Notes under the pieces: generated by a model | Databases searched by the model: none | Seen by the model: only the letters and a program-made list of their open reading frames with translations | Told to the model about the DNA's origin: nothing | Position numbers and translations under genes: made by a program | Origin: Streptomyces sp. TP-A0356 | GTDB lineage: Bacteria > Actinomycetota > Actinomycetes > Streptomycetales > Streptomycetaceae | Direction: 5' to 3' | NCBI RefSeq assembly: GCF_001417775.1 | Contig: NZ_BBZJ01000035.1 | Coordinates: 1-64,000 of the forward strand | DNA: 64,000 bases | In this document: one piece after another, positions 8,756 to 17,493 of the stretch | Layout: every line of letters starts with the position of its first letter | Position numbering within the stretch: position 1 is the first letter of the stretch

Positions 8756-9900
8756 AACCCGAAACCAGTGCCGGGGCAACCCGGCTGCAGATCGACCGGG
8801 TGGTCAAGCGGTACGGCCCCCACACGGTCCTCGACGACGTCTCGCTGACCGTCGAGGCCGGCGAGTTCCACGTCCTGTTGGGTCCGTCGGGGTCGGGCAA
8901 GAGCACGCTGCTGCGGGTGATCGCCGGCATCGAGCGGGTCGACGAGGGCCGGGTGCTGCTCGGCGACCGGGTCCTCGCCGACCGGCGGGTGTGCGTGCCG
9001 CCGGAGCGGCGGAACCTCGGCATGGTCTTCCAGGACTACGCCCTGTGGCCGCACATGACCGTCGCCGACAACGTCGGCTATGCCCTGCGCAGGCAGGGGA
9101 TCGATCGGGCGGAGGTGACGGCACGGGTCGGCGCGCTGCTGGAGCGGGTCGGGCTGGGCGGCTACGCACAGCGTCACCCCGGCGAACTGTCCGGCGGCGA
9201 GCAGCAGCGCGTCGCCCTGGCCCGCGCCCTGGCCGGGCGCCCCAGCCTGCTGCTGTTCGACGAGCCGCTGTCCAATCTGGACGCCGACCTCAAGGAACGG
9301 CTTCGTGTGGAGATCGCCACGCTGGCCCGGGAGACCGGTGCGACGACGATCTACATCACCCACGACCAGTCGGAGGCGTTCGCGCTGGCCGACCGGATCA
9401 GCGTGCTGCGCGGGGGCCGGCTGGTGCAGCAAGGCACTCCGGAATCCATCTACTCCCGGCCCTCCTCGCCCTTCGTGGCGCGGTTCACCGGCCTGTCCGG
9501 GGAACTGTCCGCCACGGTCGCGGGGGCCGCGGAGGACGGCGCGGTGCACGTACGGGTGCTGGACCGCACGCTCGTGGCCCACGCGCCGACCAGGCCGGCC
9601 GACGGGGCGTCGGTGGATCTGCTGATGAGACCCGCCGCCCTGCGGATCGGCCGCCCGGACGCGGCCGGGGCGGAGCGCACGCTCACCGGTTTCATCAAGG
9701 ACACCGCCTATCGGGGGCGGGGGTACGACCACGTCGTCGAACTCCCGGACGGGTCGCTGCTTTGCGGGGTCTTCGACCAGCGGGCCTGGCCGCGAGGCCA
9801 GACCGTCACGCTGACCGTGGAGACCGGCGGATGTTTCGCCTACCCCAGCGCCGGACGTGCTCTGTCCGACCACCCCGCACACGCGTCGCACGCACGATAA
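8752..9900 (+). CDS. ABC transporter ATP-binding protein with TOBE domain
   Basis: 382 residues from GTG 8752, overlapping the permease stop. Walker A is GPSGSGKST, Q-loop Gln follows in VFQDYALWPH, the signature is LSGGEQQR, Walker B is LLLFDEP and the switch His is in THDQSEA. The C-terminal 120 residues form a TOBE-like regulatory domain, as in the FbpC/PotA/CysA group. It energises import with the two preceding gene products. Confidence 0.95.
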   Translation: MKPETSAGATRLQIDRVVKRYGPHTVLDDVSLTVEAGEFHVLLGPSGSGKSTLLRVIAGIERVDEGRVLLGDRVLADRRVCVPPERRNLGMVFQDYALWPHMTVADNVGYALRRQGIDRAEVTARVGALLERVGLGGYAQRHPGELSGGEQQRVALARALAGRPSLLLFDEPLSNLDADLKERLRVEIATLARETGATTIYITHDQSEAFALADRISVLRGGRLVQQGTPESIYSRPSSPFVARFTGLSGELSATVAGAAEDGAVHVRVLDRTLVAHAPTRPADGASVDLLMRPAALRIGRPDAAGAERTLTGFIKDTAYRGRGYDHVVELPDGSLLCGVFDQRAWPRGQTVTLTVETGGCFAYPSAGRALSDHPAHASHAR

Positions 9901-9915
9901 CCATTGGAGGAACAC

Positions 9916-10677
9916 ATGAGCGGGACTGCACTGGTCCTCGCCGTCTTTCTGGCCTGCGCGGTGGAAGCCGTCGAGGCACTCACCATCGTCCTGGCCGCGG
10001 GTGTCACCCGCGGCTGGCGCTCGCCCCTGCTCGGCGTCGGCGCGGCGCTGCTCGTCCTGGCGGTCGTGGTGGCCGTGCTCGGGCCGGCCGTCGGCCGGAT
10101 CCCGATCGGTGCGATGCAGTTGGTGATCGGCACACTGCTGCTCGTCTTCGGGCTGCAGTGGCTGCGCAAGGCGATCCTGCGGGCGTCGGGGTACAAGGCG
10201 CTGCACGACGAGGACAAGATCTACCAGGAGCAGGTCGCGGCCGCCGAGACCGCTTCCCACGAGAGCCGGGCCTTCGTCACCGACTGGTACGGCTTCACTC
10301 TGGCGTTCAAGGGTGTGCTCCTCGAGGGCCTGGAGGTGGCGTTCATCGTGATCACCTTCGGCTCCGTCCAGGGCCAGATCGGGACGGCCTCGCTCGGGGC
10401 CGCCGCCGCCGTGGTGCTGGTGGTCGCGGTCGGCCTGCTGGTGAGGGCGCCGCTGGCCAAGGTGCCCGAGAACACCATGAAGTTCGCGGTGGGTGTGCTG
10501 CTCACCGCCTTCGGCACCTTCTGGGGTGCCGAAGGCGCCGGGGTCCAATGGCCGGGCGCCGACGCCGCGTTGCTGGTCCTTGTCCCCGGGGTCCTCGCCG
10601 TGTCCCTTGCCTACGTGGCCCTGCTCCGCCGCACCGGCGTGGCGGCCCGCACCCAGAACGCCGGAGCGGCCTCATGA
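9916..10677 (+). CDS. Integral membrane protein (COG4280-like) with two ExxE motifs
   Basis: 253 residues; the start is ATG 9916 with TTGGAGG just upstream. About six to seven hydrophobic helices. The first helix contains Glu17-x-x-Glu20 (VEAVEAL) and the helix near 133-148 contains Glu137-x-x-Glu140 (LEGLEV). A pair of ExxE motifs in two helices is the hallmark of Ftr1-type iron permeases (REGLE), so metal transport is a fair inference although overall similarity to Ftr1 is not evident by eye. A charged loop (93-120) lies between the halves. It is 15 bp after the ABC ATPase gene and overlaps the next gene by 4 bp, so it belongs to the importer operon. Confidence 0.75.
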   Translation: MSGTALVLAVFLACAVEAVEALTIVLAAGVTRGWRSPLLGVGAALLVLAVVVAVLGPAVGRIPIGAMQLVIGTLLLVFGLQWLRKAILRASGYKALHDEDKIYQEQVAAAETASHESRAFVTDWYGFTLAFKGVLLEGLEVAFIVITFGSVQGQIGTASLGAAAAVVLVVAVGLLVRAPLAKVPENTMKFAVGVLLTAFGTFWGAEGAGVQWPGADAALLVLVPGVLAVSLAYVALLRRTGVAARTQNAGAAS

Positions 10678-10874
10678 CACCGATCACGCGCTTCCTGCGC
10701 TTCTGGTACGACTTCCTGGTCGGCGACGACTGGACCGTCCCGGTGGGCGTGGTCCTCGCGCTCGGCGTCACCGCGCTGCTTGTCATCGGTGACGTCCCGG
10801 CGTGGTGGCTGGTACCGGTCGCGGTGGTGGCGCTGCTGGGGGTGTCGCTGAGGCGGGCCACCCGCGGCGCGTAG
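10674..10874 (+). CDS. Small membrane protein, last gene of importer operon
   Basis: 66 residues beginning at the ATGA overlap with the preceding gene. An N-terminal amphipathic stretch (FLRFWYDFLVGDDW) is followed by two hydrophobic helices (about 22-38 and 43-57) and a basic tail. The short WYDF..GDDW-type motif is common in small actinobacterial membrane proteins of unknown role. Translational coupling suggests that it assists the COG4280-like protein. Confidence 0.75.
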   Translation: MTPITRFLRFWYDFLVGDDWTVPVGVVLALGVTALLVIGDVPAWWLVPVAVVALLGVSLRRATRGA

Positions 10875-10893
10875 CGGTCCGCCGGAGCAACGA

Positions 10894-10930
10894 GCCGGCA
10901 TGACGCGGACCCGCTCCGCCTCATGCCGGC
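10894..10930. terminator. Hairpin between convergent genes
   Basis: A 10-bp perfect stem (gccggcatga with tcatgccggc) encloses a second 5-bp stem (gcgga with tccgc), with single-base bulges. It sits 20 bp after the importer operon and 21 bp before the end of the ChrB-like gene, so it can stop transcription from both sides. Confidence 0.7.
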
Positions 10931-10950
10931 CCGCCCGCCTCCGGCGGCGG

Positions 10951-11541
10951 TCAGCGGGTCTCGCCCTCCTCGAGATAGACCCGTGCGGCGTACTCCTCCA
11001 GGACCTGCTCGCACCGCTTCAGCGCCGCCTCCACCTCCGCGCGGCCGGACGCCGACAGCAGGTCGCGCTTGCGCACCTTGGCGAACCAGTTCTTGAGCTT
11101 GGTGAGGTCCTCGTCGTTCTCCTCGAGCTCGGCGTAGGTGAAGTGGTCGGCCCGGTACTCCTTCTCCACCTGCTCCAGGAAGTCCTTGCAACGGTCGATG
11201 ATCTCCTCGTACTCGTCGTCCCGGGCGGCGTTGAACGCGGCGGCGACATCGCTCTCCCCGGCGAGCACCTCGGAGCCGAGCAGCTGGGCCGTGCCCCCCA
11301 TGTCGATGATCTCCTTGCGCAGTACACGCAGCGCCCGCTCCGCGGCGACGGTCCGGGGGAAGGCCGCCACCGAGTTCTGCAGATAGATCGCGCCCAGGCC
11401 CTTGATACGGCGCCACACCGCGGCCCTGAGCCGGGTCGGCTCGCTCGGCACCCGGTAGACGAGCACCAGCCACCGCTGCCCCTGACTTGCCACCTCGTCG
11501 CCTTCGGGTTCCCCCTCCTGCGCCGAAGCCGTCGAAACCAC
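10951..11541 (-). CDS. ChrB-like protein (chromate resistance regulator N-terminal family)
   Basis: 196 residues from GTG 11541, with GGGAGG 7 bases upstream. From about residue 18 it has the ChrB N-terminal family pattern (WLVLVYRVPSEPTRLRAAVWRRIKGLGAIYLQNSVAAFP). In proteobacteria ChrB senses chromate and controls chrA. The C-terminal rhodanese-like half seen in full ChrB is absent; the rest is helical and acidic. No ChrA transporter is visible nearby, so the chromate link rests on family resemblance only. Confidence 0.8.
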   Translation of the reverse strand: MVSTASAQEGEPEGDEVASQGQRWLVLVYRVPSEPTRLRAAVWRRIKGLGAIYLQNSVAAFPRTVAAERALRVLRKEIIDMGGTAQLLGSEVLAGESDVAAAFNAARDDEYEEIIDRCKDFLEQVEKEYRADHFTYAELEENDEDLTKLKNWFAKVRKRDLLSASGRAEVEAALKRCEQVLEEYAARVYLEEGETR

Positions 11542-11706
11542 CGTGCACCTCCCACTCGCCCCGCTTGCCGCAGCCACCCTACGGGGATCTGGCCGGCGCC
11601 GCCCACATCGTCGCCGATCAGCGCGCGGCCGCGACAGCTCCCGGTGCAAGTGTGCGCGGGATGCGGCACTCTCAGCCGGCCTCCGTTCCCTCCCGGCAGC
11701 CGTTGG

Positions 11707-13275
11707 TCAGGGCCTGTCCAACGCCCAGGACTCCTCCCGGAGCAGGTACTTCTGGATCTTGCCGGTGGAGGTCTTGGGCAGGGGACCGAAGCCGACCGTT
11801 CTCGGCGCCTTGAACCGGGCAAGCCGTTCCCGGACGAACGCGATCAGCTCGTCCTCGGTCACCACGGCCCCGTCGTGCAGCGTCACATAGGCCGCGGGTA
11901 CCTCGCCCCAGCGTTCGTCGGGCCTTGCGACGACCGCCACCTCGAGCACCGCAGGGTGTTCGGCGATCACCTGCTCCACCTCGACGGAGGCGATGTTCTC
12001 TCCACCGGAGATGATCACGTCCTTGCTCCGGTCCCGCAGCTCGACGTAACCGTCGGAATGGACCACCCCGAGATCGCCCGTGCGGAACCAGCCGTCCGGC
12101 ACGGCACGCCGGGTGGCGATCTCGTCCTTGAAGTAGCCGAGCATGACGTTGTTCCCTCGCAACGTGATCTCGCCGAGGGTCCGCCCGTCGGCGGGAACCT
12201 CCGAGCCGTCTTCGGCCACCACGCGGGCCTGGCACGAGATCATGTTCCCGACCCCCTGCCTCGCCCTGAGCCGGGCCTGCGTGCCCGCGTCGAGGCTGTT
12301 CCACTCCGGACGCCAGTCACAGATCATCGCGGGGCCGAACGTCTCGGTCAGCCCGTAGAGATGCGTCACCTCGAAGCCGAGTTCCCGCATCCGGCGCAGT
12401 ATCGCCGGGCTGGGCGGTGAGCCTCCCGTCGCCACCCGCACGGTCGTGGCGACGGGTTCGGCCTCCGGCGCATACGCCAGCATGGAAAGGACGGTCGGAG
12501 CGGCGTTGAGGTGGGTGACCCCCTCTTCGTGGATCAGCCGCCATACCTCGGCGGGCTCCGGTTTCGGCAGGCACACATGAGTGGCGGCGGCCGCCGTCAC
12601 CGCCCACGGGAAACACCAGCCGTTGCAGTGGAACATCGGCAGCGTCCACAGATGCACCGCCGACGGCGACAGCCCGGTGTGCCCCACCATCGCCAGCGCC
12701 TGGAGGTAGGCACCACGGTGGTGATACATCACGCCCTTCGGCATGCCGGTGGTGCCCGAGGTGTAGTTGATGGACAGCAGGGACCGCTCGTCGTCGGCCC
12801 TCGCCTGACGAGGAGCGGCGCCGGCGAGCAGCTCCTCGTACTCCGGCCCCGCCTTGATCGTGAGCGGCGCCGTGTTCGCCCGTGCGAGCGCCGGGCCGAC
12901 CAGGGGCTCGAGCGCCGGGTCGTAGACGAGTACGGCGGCCTCCGAATGGCCGAGGATGTAACCGATTTCGCCCGCGGACAGGCGGGTGTTGATCGCGACC
13001 AGTGGTACCCCCGCCCAGGGCACGCCGAAATGCGCCTCGAGCAGTACGTGGGTGTTGGGAGCGAGTACGGCGACCGGGCGGCCGCCGGTGAGCGGGTGGA
13101 GCGCGCCCGCCAGCTGTCGGCAGCGACGGTGCAGCTCCGCGTACGTCCAGCGCTGGTCGCCGTCGATCACCGCGACCCGATCACCGTGCGCGGCTGCCGC
13201 CCTGTCGAGGTATGCGGTCGGGGTCAGTGGCTCGAACGACAGGGCAGCCAATCCGGCATCGAGAGCGGCTCGCAT
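11707..13275 (-). CDS. Acyl-CoA synthetase (AMP-forming)
   Basis: 522 residues from ATG 13275. The AMP-binding signature YTSGTTGMPKG is present, followed by the MFHCNGW segment usual in medium/long-chain or aryl acid ligases, the LYGLTETFGP motif and the C-terminal GKIQKYLLRE region with the catalytic lysine (TSTGKIQK). It converts a carboxylic acid plus CoA and ATP to an acyl-CoA. It lies 71 bp downstream of the VOC gene on the same strand. Closeness to the monooxygenase operon suggests that it activates an acid formed after hydroxylation of the hydrocarbon. Confidence 0.92.
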   Translation of the reverse strand: MRAALDAGLAALSFEPLTPTAYLDRAAAAHGDRVAVIDGDQRWTYAELHRRCRQLAGALHPLTGGRPVAVLAPNTHVLLEAHFGVPWAGVPLVAINTRLSAGEIGYILGHSEAAVLVYDPALEPLVGPALARANTAPLTIKAGPEYEELLAGAAPRQARADDERSLLSINYTSGTTGMPKGVMYHHRGAYLQALAMVGHTGLSPSAVHLWTLPMFHCNGWCFPWAVTAAAATHVCLPKPEPAEVWRLIHEEGVTHLNAAPTVLSMLAYAPEAEPVATTVRVATGGSPPSPAILRRMRELGFEVTHLYGLTETFGPAMICDWRPEWNSLDAGTQARLRARQGVGNMISCQARVVAEDGSEVPADGRTLGEITLRGNNVMLGYFKDEIATRRAVPDGWFRTGDLGVVHSDGYVELRDRSKDVIISGGENIASVEVEQVIAEHPAVLEVAVVARPDERWGEVPAAYVTLHDGAVVTEDELIAFVRERLARFKAPRTVGFGPLPKTSTGKIQKYLLREESWALDRP

Positions 13276-13346
13276 GGATGGCCTCCTTGACCTGTTGACG
13301 AACGGGACGACGCCCGGCGCCTCGGGCGGCTGCCGGGAGGGTGTGC

Positions 13347-13778
13347 TCAACCCAGCGTGAAGAGCTCCAGCTGGATGTTGTCGGGATCCCGGAACACCAG
13401 GACCGAATAGCGGAACGGCTCGGTCATGTCGGTGATGGCTGAATGATCGACGCCGAGCTCGTCCAGCCAGCTCACCCACGAGGTCAGCTCGTCCCGGCCG
13501 GCCACCGAGAACGCGATGTGGTCGAGCCCTGTGCGTCGCTCGTCGAAGCCTTCGCCGGCGTTCTCGTCGTGATGGTGCAAGCCGATCGCCATGTTGGAGT
13601 GGGGGTCGGTCAACAGGACGGCGTACCCCGCGTCCTCGTCCTCGTAATGCGGGAATTTCACCGGAACAGGTTCGAGGCCGAAGACGCGCTGATACCACTC
13701 GATGCTGCGGTCGATGTCGGTGACGGTCGGCGAAAAGTGGTGCACGCCCTCGATCCTCGGGCGGTTCTCGACGCTCAT
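13347..13778 (-). CDS. VOC-superfamily protein (glyoxalase/extradiol dioxygenase fold)
   Basis: 143 residues from ATG 13778, with GGGAGATGAAGAGG upstream. Two beta-alpha-beta-beta-beta units are visible: HHFSPTVTDIDRSIEWY opens the first and LDHIAFSV opens the second. Candidate metal ligands are His in GVHHFS, His in LDHIAF and the Glu in QLELF. The reaction is unknown; the family includes isomerases, lyases and dioxygenases. It is the first gene of a two-gene unit with the acyl-CoA synthetase. Confidence 0.85.
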   Translation of the reverse strand: MSVENRPRIEGVHHFSPTVTDIDRSIEWYQRVFGLEPVPVKFPHYEDEDAGYAVLLTDPHSNMAIGLHHHDENAGEGFDERRTGLDHIAFSVAGRDELTSWVSWLDELGVDHSAITDMTEPFRYSVLVFRDPDNIQLELFTLG

Positions 13779-14278
13779 CGATACCTCTTCATCTCCCGGG
13801 GCCGCATACGGGTAAACCTCGAGACACTGATGGCCCCTTACCGCGGAAGGACACTAACCGTCGGGCTGCTTCACGGCTATGCGGAATCCTGCTGCGAATA
13901 TGCCCATTCGATGCGAGAACGCGGGCCGGGCGGAGAGCCGGTCGCCGATATCGCCAGGTGCGCACTTCGTGGCGGCCCCGACAAATCCGAATGGATGGGG
14001 CCGTGGCCATCACTACGCCCCCGTTCCACTCCCGGCGCGGGCCCGCGCCGGACGGTCCCGGTGAGGCGGCTGGGGGCGCGACGTCCGACCGGGGCGTTCG
14101 CTCGCGGTCGGCGCTGCGTCGCGCAACGCCGGTGGAACCCGCAGTAATTCAGCGGTAACCGGCATCGTCACAGCCGCAGCGTTGTCGTAGCTTCTGAGCC
14201 ACCTGCCGTTACGGGTAGCGCGAACGCCCTCCTCGAGGCCGGGGTCGTACCCGTCGATGACGTCGGAGGAACGCGACC
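13779..14278. promoter_or_regulatory. Divergent promoter region between VOC and AraC genes
   Basis: 500 bp with no supported gene; its frames are short and Arg-rich. It must hold the start signals of the minus-strand VOC/ligase unit and of the AraC gene. No clear operator was identified by eye. Confidence 0.5.
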
Positions 14279-15232
14279 GTGACTGATGCGCTTCACCTGC
14301 TCGACGAGACTCACACACCCGGAGACCTGCTCGCGGAGATCCGCACCCGGGCCCCGGAGATCGGCGGCAACCCGGGCGGCTGGCCGGGGCTGACCTTCTA
14401 TCGGTTCACCCAGCCGACCGCGCCTCACTGGGACGAGGTGAAGTCGCTGTCGTTGTGCATCGTCGCGCAGGGCCGGAAGTCCGTCGTGGTCGACGACCAG
14501 GAGTATGTCTACGACGCGTTCAACTACCTCGTGCTGAGCAACAGCCGTCACTTCACCGCCGAGATCCTCGAAGCCACCCAGGTGAAGCCGTTCCTGTCGC
14601 TGGTGCTGCAGATCGATCCCAACCTGGTGCGGCGCATCTCGGCCGACATCTTCGACCGGCGCACGACGACCTTCGGCCGGCCACCGCAGGGAAAACCCGA
14701 GAGCGCGTTCGTCACCCCGCTCGACCGCAGCCTCGTGGGCGCGATGGTCCGGTTCCTCCGCGCCACCGACACCGGAGCGGACCGGCGCGTGCTGGCCCCG
14801 GTGTACCTCCAGGAGATGGTGTACCGGGTACTGCAGGCGGAGCAGTATGCCCGGCTGCTGGAAGTGGCGGCCACGGAGGTGGCGAGCAATCCGCTCAGCG
14901 AGGTCATCTCATACGTGCAGGAGAACATGTCGGAGCCGCTGACGGTCAGTGACCTCGCGGAGCGGGTGGCGCTGAGTCCGTCGGCGTTCTCCCATCTGTT
15001 CCGCGACGTGACGGGGAAGTCGCCGTACCGGTTCGTGAAGGAGATGCGGCTCAACCGTGCGCGGGAGCTGCTGCTCGAGGGGGAGCTGAGCGTCACGCAG
15101 GTGTCCCGCGCGGTCGGCTACTCGAGCACTTCCCATTTCATCAACGAGTTCCGCGACCGGTTCGGCGCCAGTCCCCGTGCGTACTGCGACCTCGATTCGC
15201 TCAAGAGAGGCCTGCGTGTGCGGAAAGCGTGA
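14279..15232 (+). CDS. AraC-family transcriptional regulator (AraC_N type)
   Basis: 317 residues from GTG 14279, with GGAGGAA 7-8 bases upstream. The N-terminal cupin-like half has the AraC_N signature (FLSLVLQID near residue 100). The C-terminal HTH_18 pair is clear: LAERVALSPSAFSHLFRDVTGKSP and VSRAVGYSSTSHFINEFRDRFG. It sits between the ligase unit and the monooxygenase operon and is the obvious candidate controller of both. The inducer is unknown; related regulators respond to small organic compounds. Confidence 0.92.
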   Translation: MTDALHLLDETHTPGDLLAEIRTRAPEIGGNPGGWPGLTFYRFTQPTAPHWDEVKSLSLCIVAQGRKSVVVDDQEYVYDAFNYLVLSNSRHFTAEILEATQVKPFLSLVLQIDPNLVRRISADIFDRRTTTFGRPPQGKPESAFVTPLDRSLVGAMVRFLRATDTGADRRVLAPVYLQEMVYRVLQAEQYARLLEVAATEVASNPLSEVISYVQENMSEPLTVSDLAERVALSPSAFSHLFRDVTGKSPYRFVKEMRLNRARELLLEGELSVTQVSRAVGYSSTSHFINEFRDRFGASPRAYCDLDSLKRGLRVRKA

Positions 15233-15234
15233 GC

Positions 15235-15274
15235 GCGCCGGGCGGGGGTGCCCGGAGAAAGGGCACCCCGGCGC
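15235..15274. terminator. Hairpin after the AraC gene
   Basis: ggggtgccc (15245-15253) pairs with gggcacccc (15261-15269), extended by outer gcgcc/ggcgc arms. It begins right after the AraC stop codon and fits a terminator for that gene. Confidence 0.65.
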
Positions 15275-15440
15275 TGCTGGTGCTGCGACCGGAGAGGTTC
15301 ACCGGCTCGCGACGCCCGGCACGGCACCTCGCCGCGTTGTCGCATCGCCCGAGTACATCCAGTACGCGGGCGACGCTCCGCCTTGCGATGCACCGCACCG
15401 GACGCCGCGAGCTTCCCGGCAAACCTTTCCGGCCACAGCA

Positions 15441-16163
15441 CTAGCGAGCCGCGCCGAGCGGCGCGTGCTCGGCGACGAGCCGGTCGGCGAGGGGGGCGGA
15501 GGACGCCGGGTTCTGTCCGGTGCAGAGGTTTCCGTCCACCACGACGTGCGGCTGCCACGGGGTACCGCTCTGCTCGAACCTGCCGCCGGAGCTCAGAAGC
15601 CGGTCCTCCAGGCACCAGGCGGCCTTCTCCGCCAAGCCCACCTGTGCCTCTTCCGCATTGCTGAAACCGGTCACTCGGCGGCCGGCGAACAGCCAGTTCC
15701 CGCTCGCGTCCCGGGCGGGCAGCAAGGCGGCGGGGCCGTGGCACACTGCCGCCACGGCCTTGCCCGCCTCGGTGAACTCGCGTAGCAGTGTGCCGAACGC
15801 CTCGGACACGGCCAGATCCTCCATCGGGCCGTGCCCGCCGGGCACGAAGACGAAGTCGAAAGCAGCCACGTCCACCCGGTCCAGGTCCGCCGGCGCGCGG
15901 AGTTCGTCGGCGATGCCGTCCAGGTAGGCGCGGAAGCGCCGGCCCGGCTCCTCGGAACCGCCGTTCATCGCGGCCGTGAAGCCGGCCTCGTCCGCGGTGG
16001 GCACGGCCGCGCCGGGAGTGGCGATCGTGAGGTCGAAGCCGGCCCCCCGGAAGATCTCGTGCGGGACGGCCAGTTCCTCGGGCCAGAAGCCGCACGGGTG
16101 CCGGGTGCCGTCTGCGAGCGTCCAATAGTCCACGCCGGACACGGCGAAGAGTACGCGTGTCAT
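15441..16163 (-). CDS. DJ-1/PfpI-family protein (type 1 glutamine amidotransferase-like)
   Basis: 240 residues from ATG 16163. The nucleophile elbow AVCHGPAAL gives Cys141, and the family GGHGPMEDL segment at 109-117 and a conserved FSNAEE region are present. Members act as chaperones, glyoxalases or deglycases. It is divergent from a longer paralogue at 16418 with 254 bp between, so both may share control with the monooxygenase operon. A role in removing reactive aldehydes made during catabolism is plausible but inferred. Confidence 0.88.
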   Translation of the reverse strand: MTRVLFAVSGVDYWTLADGTRHPCGFWPEELAVPHEIFRGAGFDLTIATPGAAVPTADEAGFTAAMNGGSEEPGRRFRAYLDGIADELRAPADLDRVDVAAFDFVFVPGGHGPMEDLAVSEAFGTLLREFTEAGKAVAAVCHGPAALLPARDASGNWLFAGRRVTGFSNAEEAQVGLAEKAAWCLEDRLLSSGGRFEQSGTPWQPHVVVDGNLCTGQNPASSAPLADRLVAEHAPLGAAR

Positions 16164-16417
16164 GAAAAGCCTCTCTGCTCCGGATGGCTCGGAGGTCCCT
16201 CGTTCCGAATGAGGAAACCTGGACCGACGGTAACCGCGCAATGCCGCCGGACGGGCTTCTTCAACCGGAATCCGGTACAGCTCAGCCGGATCCCGCACAC
16301 TCCGCCGTCGCCGCGTCGGAATACGCACAACTCCCGCAGGAATCTTTGATTCGGCGGACGCGACAGCGCCGATACCGTTCCTCAACGGTCGCCGCTCCCC
16401 GCTGGACAGGAGTTGTC

Positions 16418-17437
16418 ATGCCCCGTATTGCTTATCTCGTCTCGAGCGCGAGCGAGATCGCTCTCGCTGACGGCGCCACCCATCCCACCGGCTACTTCGC
16501 CGAGGAGGCCATCAAGCCCTACGAGAAGTTCGTCGCCGCCGGAGCCGACGTCGTCGTCCTCACTCCGGACGGCCGGCCGCCGACGGCCGACCCCTACGGG
16601 CTCGAGTACTTCTTCCACTTTCCCGAGCAGGACATGGACTTCTTCGCCTCGGTGACCCGTACGTTCCACCACGACCCGGACGACATCTGGATCACGCTGC
16701 ACCACACGACGGAGCTGGGCCTGGTCGCCGTCCGCCGCATCGCCGAACGGCTCAGGGAACGCGGTGCCACCTCCGCCGGCGCGCACGCGCTCGTCAGCAA
16801 GGCGGCGAAGATCGCGTGGCGCGAGGATCGCCAACTGACCGAGGTGATGGTCACCGAGGCACTCGACGGAGGACTGTCCCGGGCGGAGATCCAGGCGGCC
16901 GTGGACGAACTCGAGGAGGACGCCCGTGCGCTGTCGGCCGAGCGCAAGCGCAAGCTCGACGCGATCCCCGGCTTCCGCGCCCCGGTCTCCCTGGCAAGCC
17001 TGAGCGACTCCCGACTCGCCGAGTTCGACGCGGTGTTCGCCCCGGGCGGGCACGGGCCGATGGTCGACCTCGCGGACAACCCGGACGCCGGACGGCTCTT
17101 GAAGATCCTGCACGACAAGGGCGCGCCGATCGCGACGCTGTGCCACGGCCCGGCGCTGCTGCTGTCCGCGCCGGAGCGCGAGGACGGGCAGTGGCTGTTC
17201 GACGGCTACCGCATGACCTGCTTCACCGACGAGGAGGAGGACCAGACGGCGCCGGGCCGGATCGGTATGCAGTGGTATCTGGACGCCGCGTTGAAGAACG
17301 CCGGCGCCGTGTTCGACGACGCCCCTTCGGCGTGGGTCTCGCACGTCGTGGTCGACCGCAACCTGATCACCGGCCAGAACCCGGGCTCGACCGAGGCGAC
17401 CGCCGATGCCGTGCTGAAGGCGCTGGGCATCCGGTGA
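16418..17437 (+). CDS. DJ-1/PfpI-family protein with large internal insertion
   Basis: 339 residues from ATG 16418 (GGACAGG upstream). The ends match DJ-1/PfpI: nucleophile Cys242 (TLCHGPALL) and PGGHGPMVDL at 209-218. Between residues about 65 and 175 is an extra stretch absent from the paralogue at 15441. It is His/Asp-rich (HHDPDD, LHHTTEL) and then helical and charged, with a segment (SRAEIQAAVDELEEDAR) resembling a winged-helix or four-helix part. It is the first gene of the monooxygenase operon; the SnoaL gene follows after 56 bp. It may protect the cell from reactive intermediates. Confidence 0.85.
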   Translation: MPRIAYLVSSASEIALADGATHPTGYFAEEAIKPYEKFVAAGADVVVLTPDGRPPTADPYGLEYFFHFPEQDMDFFASVTRTFHHDPDDIWITLHHTTELGLVAVRRIAERLRERGATSAGAHALVSKAAKIAWREDRQLTEVMVTEALDGGLSRAEIQAAVDELEEDARALSAERKRKLDAIPGFRAPVSLASLSDSRLAEFDAVFAPGGHGPMVDLADNPDAGRLLKILHDKGAPIATLCHGPALLLSAPEREDGQWLFDGYRMTCFTDEEEDQTAPGRIGMQWYLDAALKNAGAVFDDAPSAWVSHVVVDRNLITGQNPGSTEATADAVLKALGIR

Positions 17438-17493
17438 GGTTGTTCAGGCGCCGCCCCCGGCCCACCGACACCCAGGAGCGGAAGAGAGTGGAC

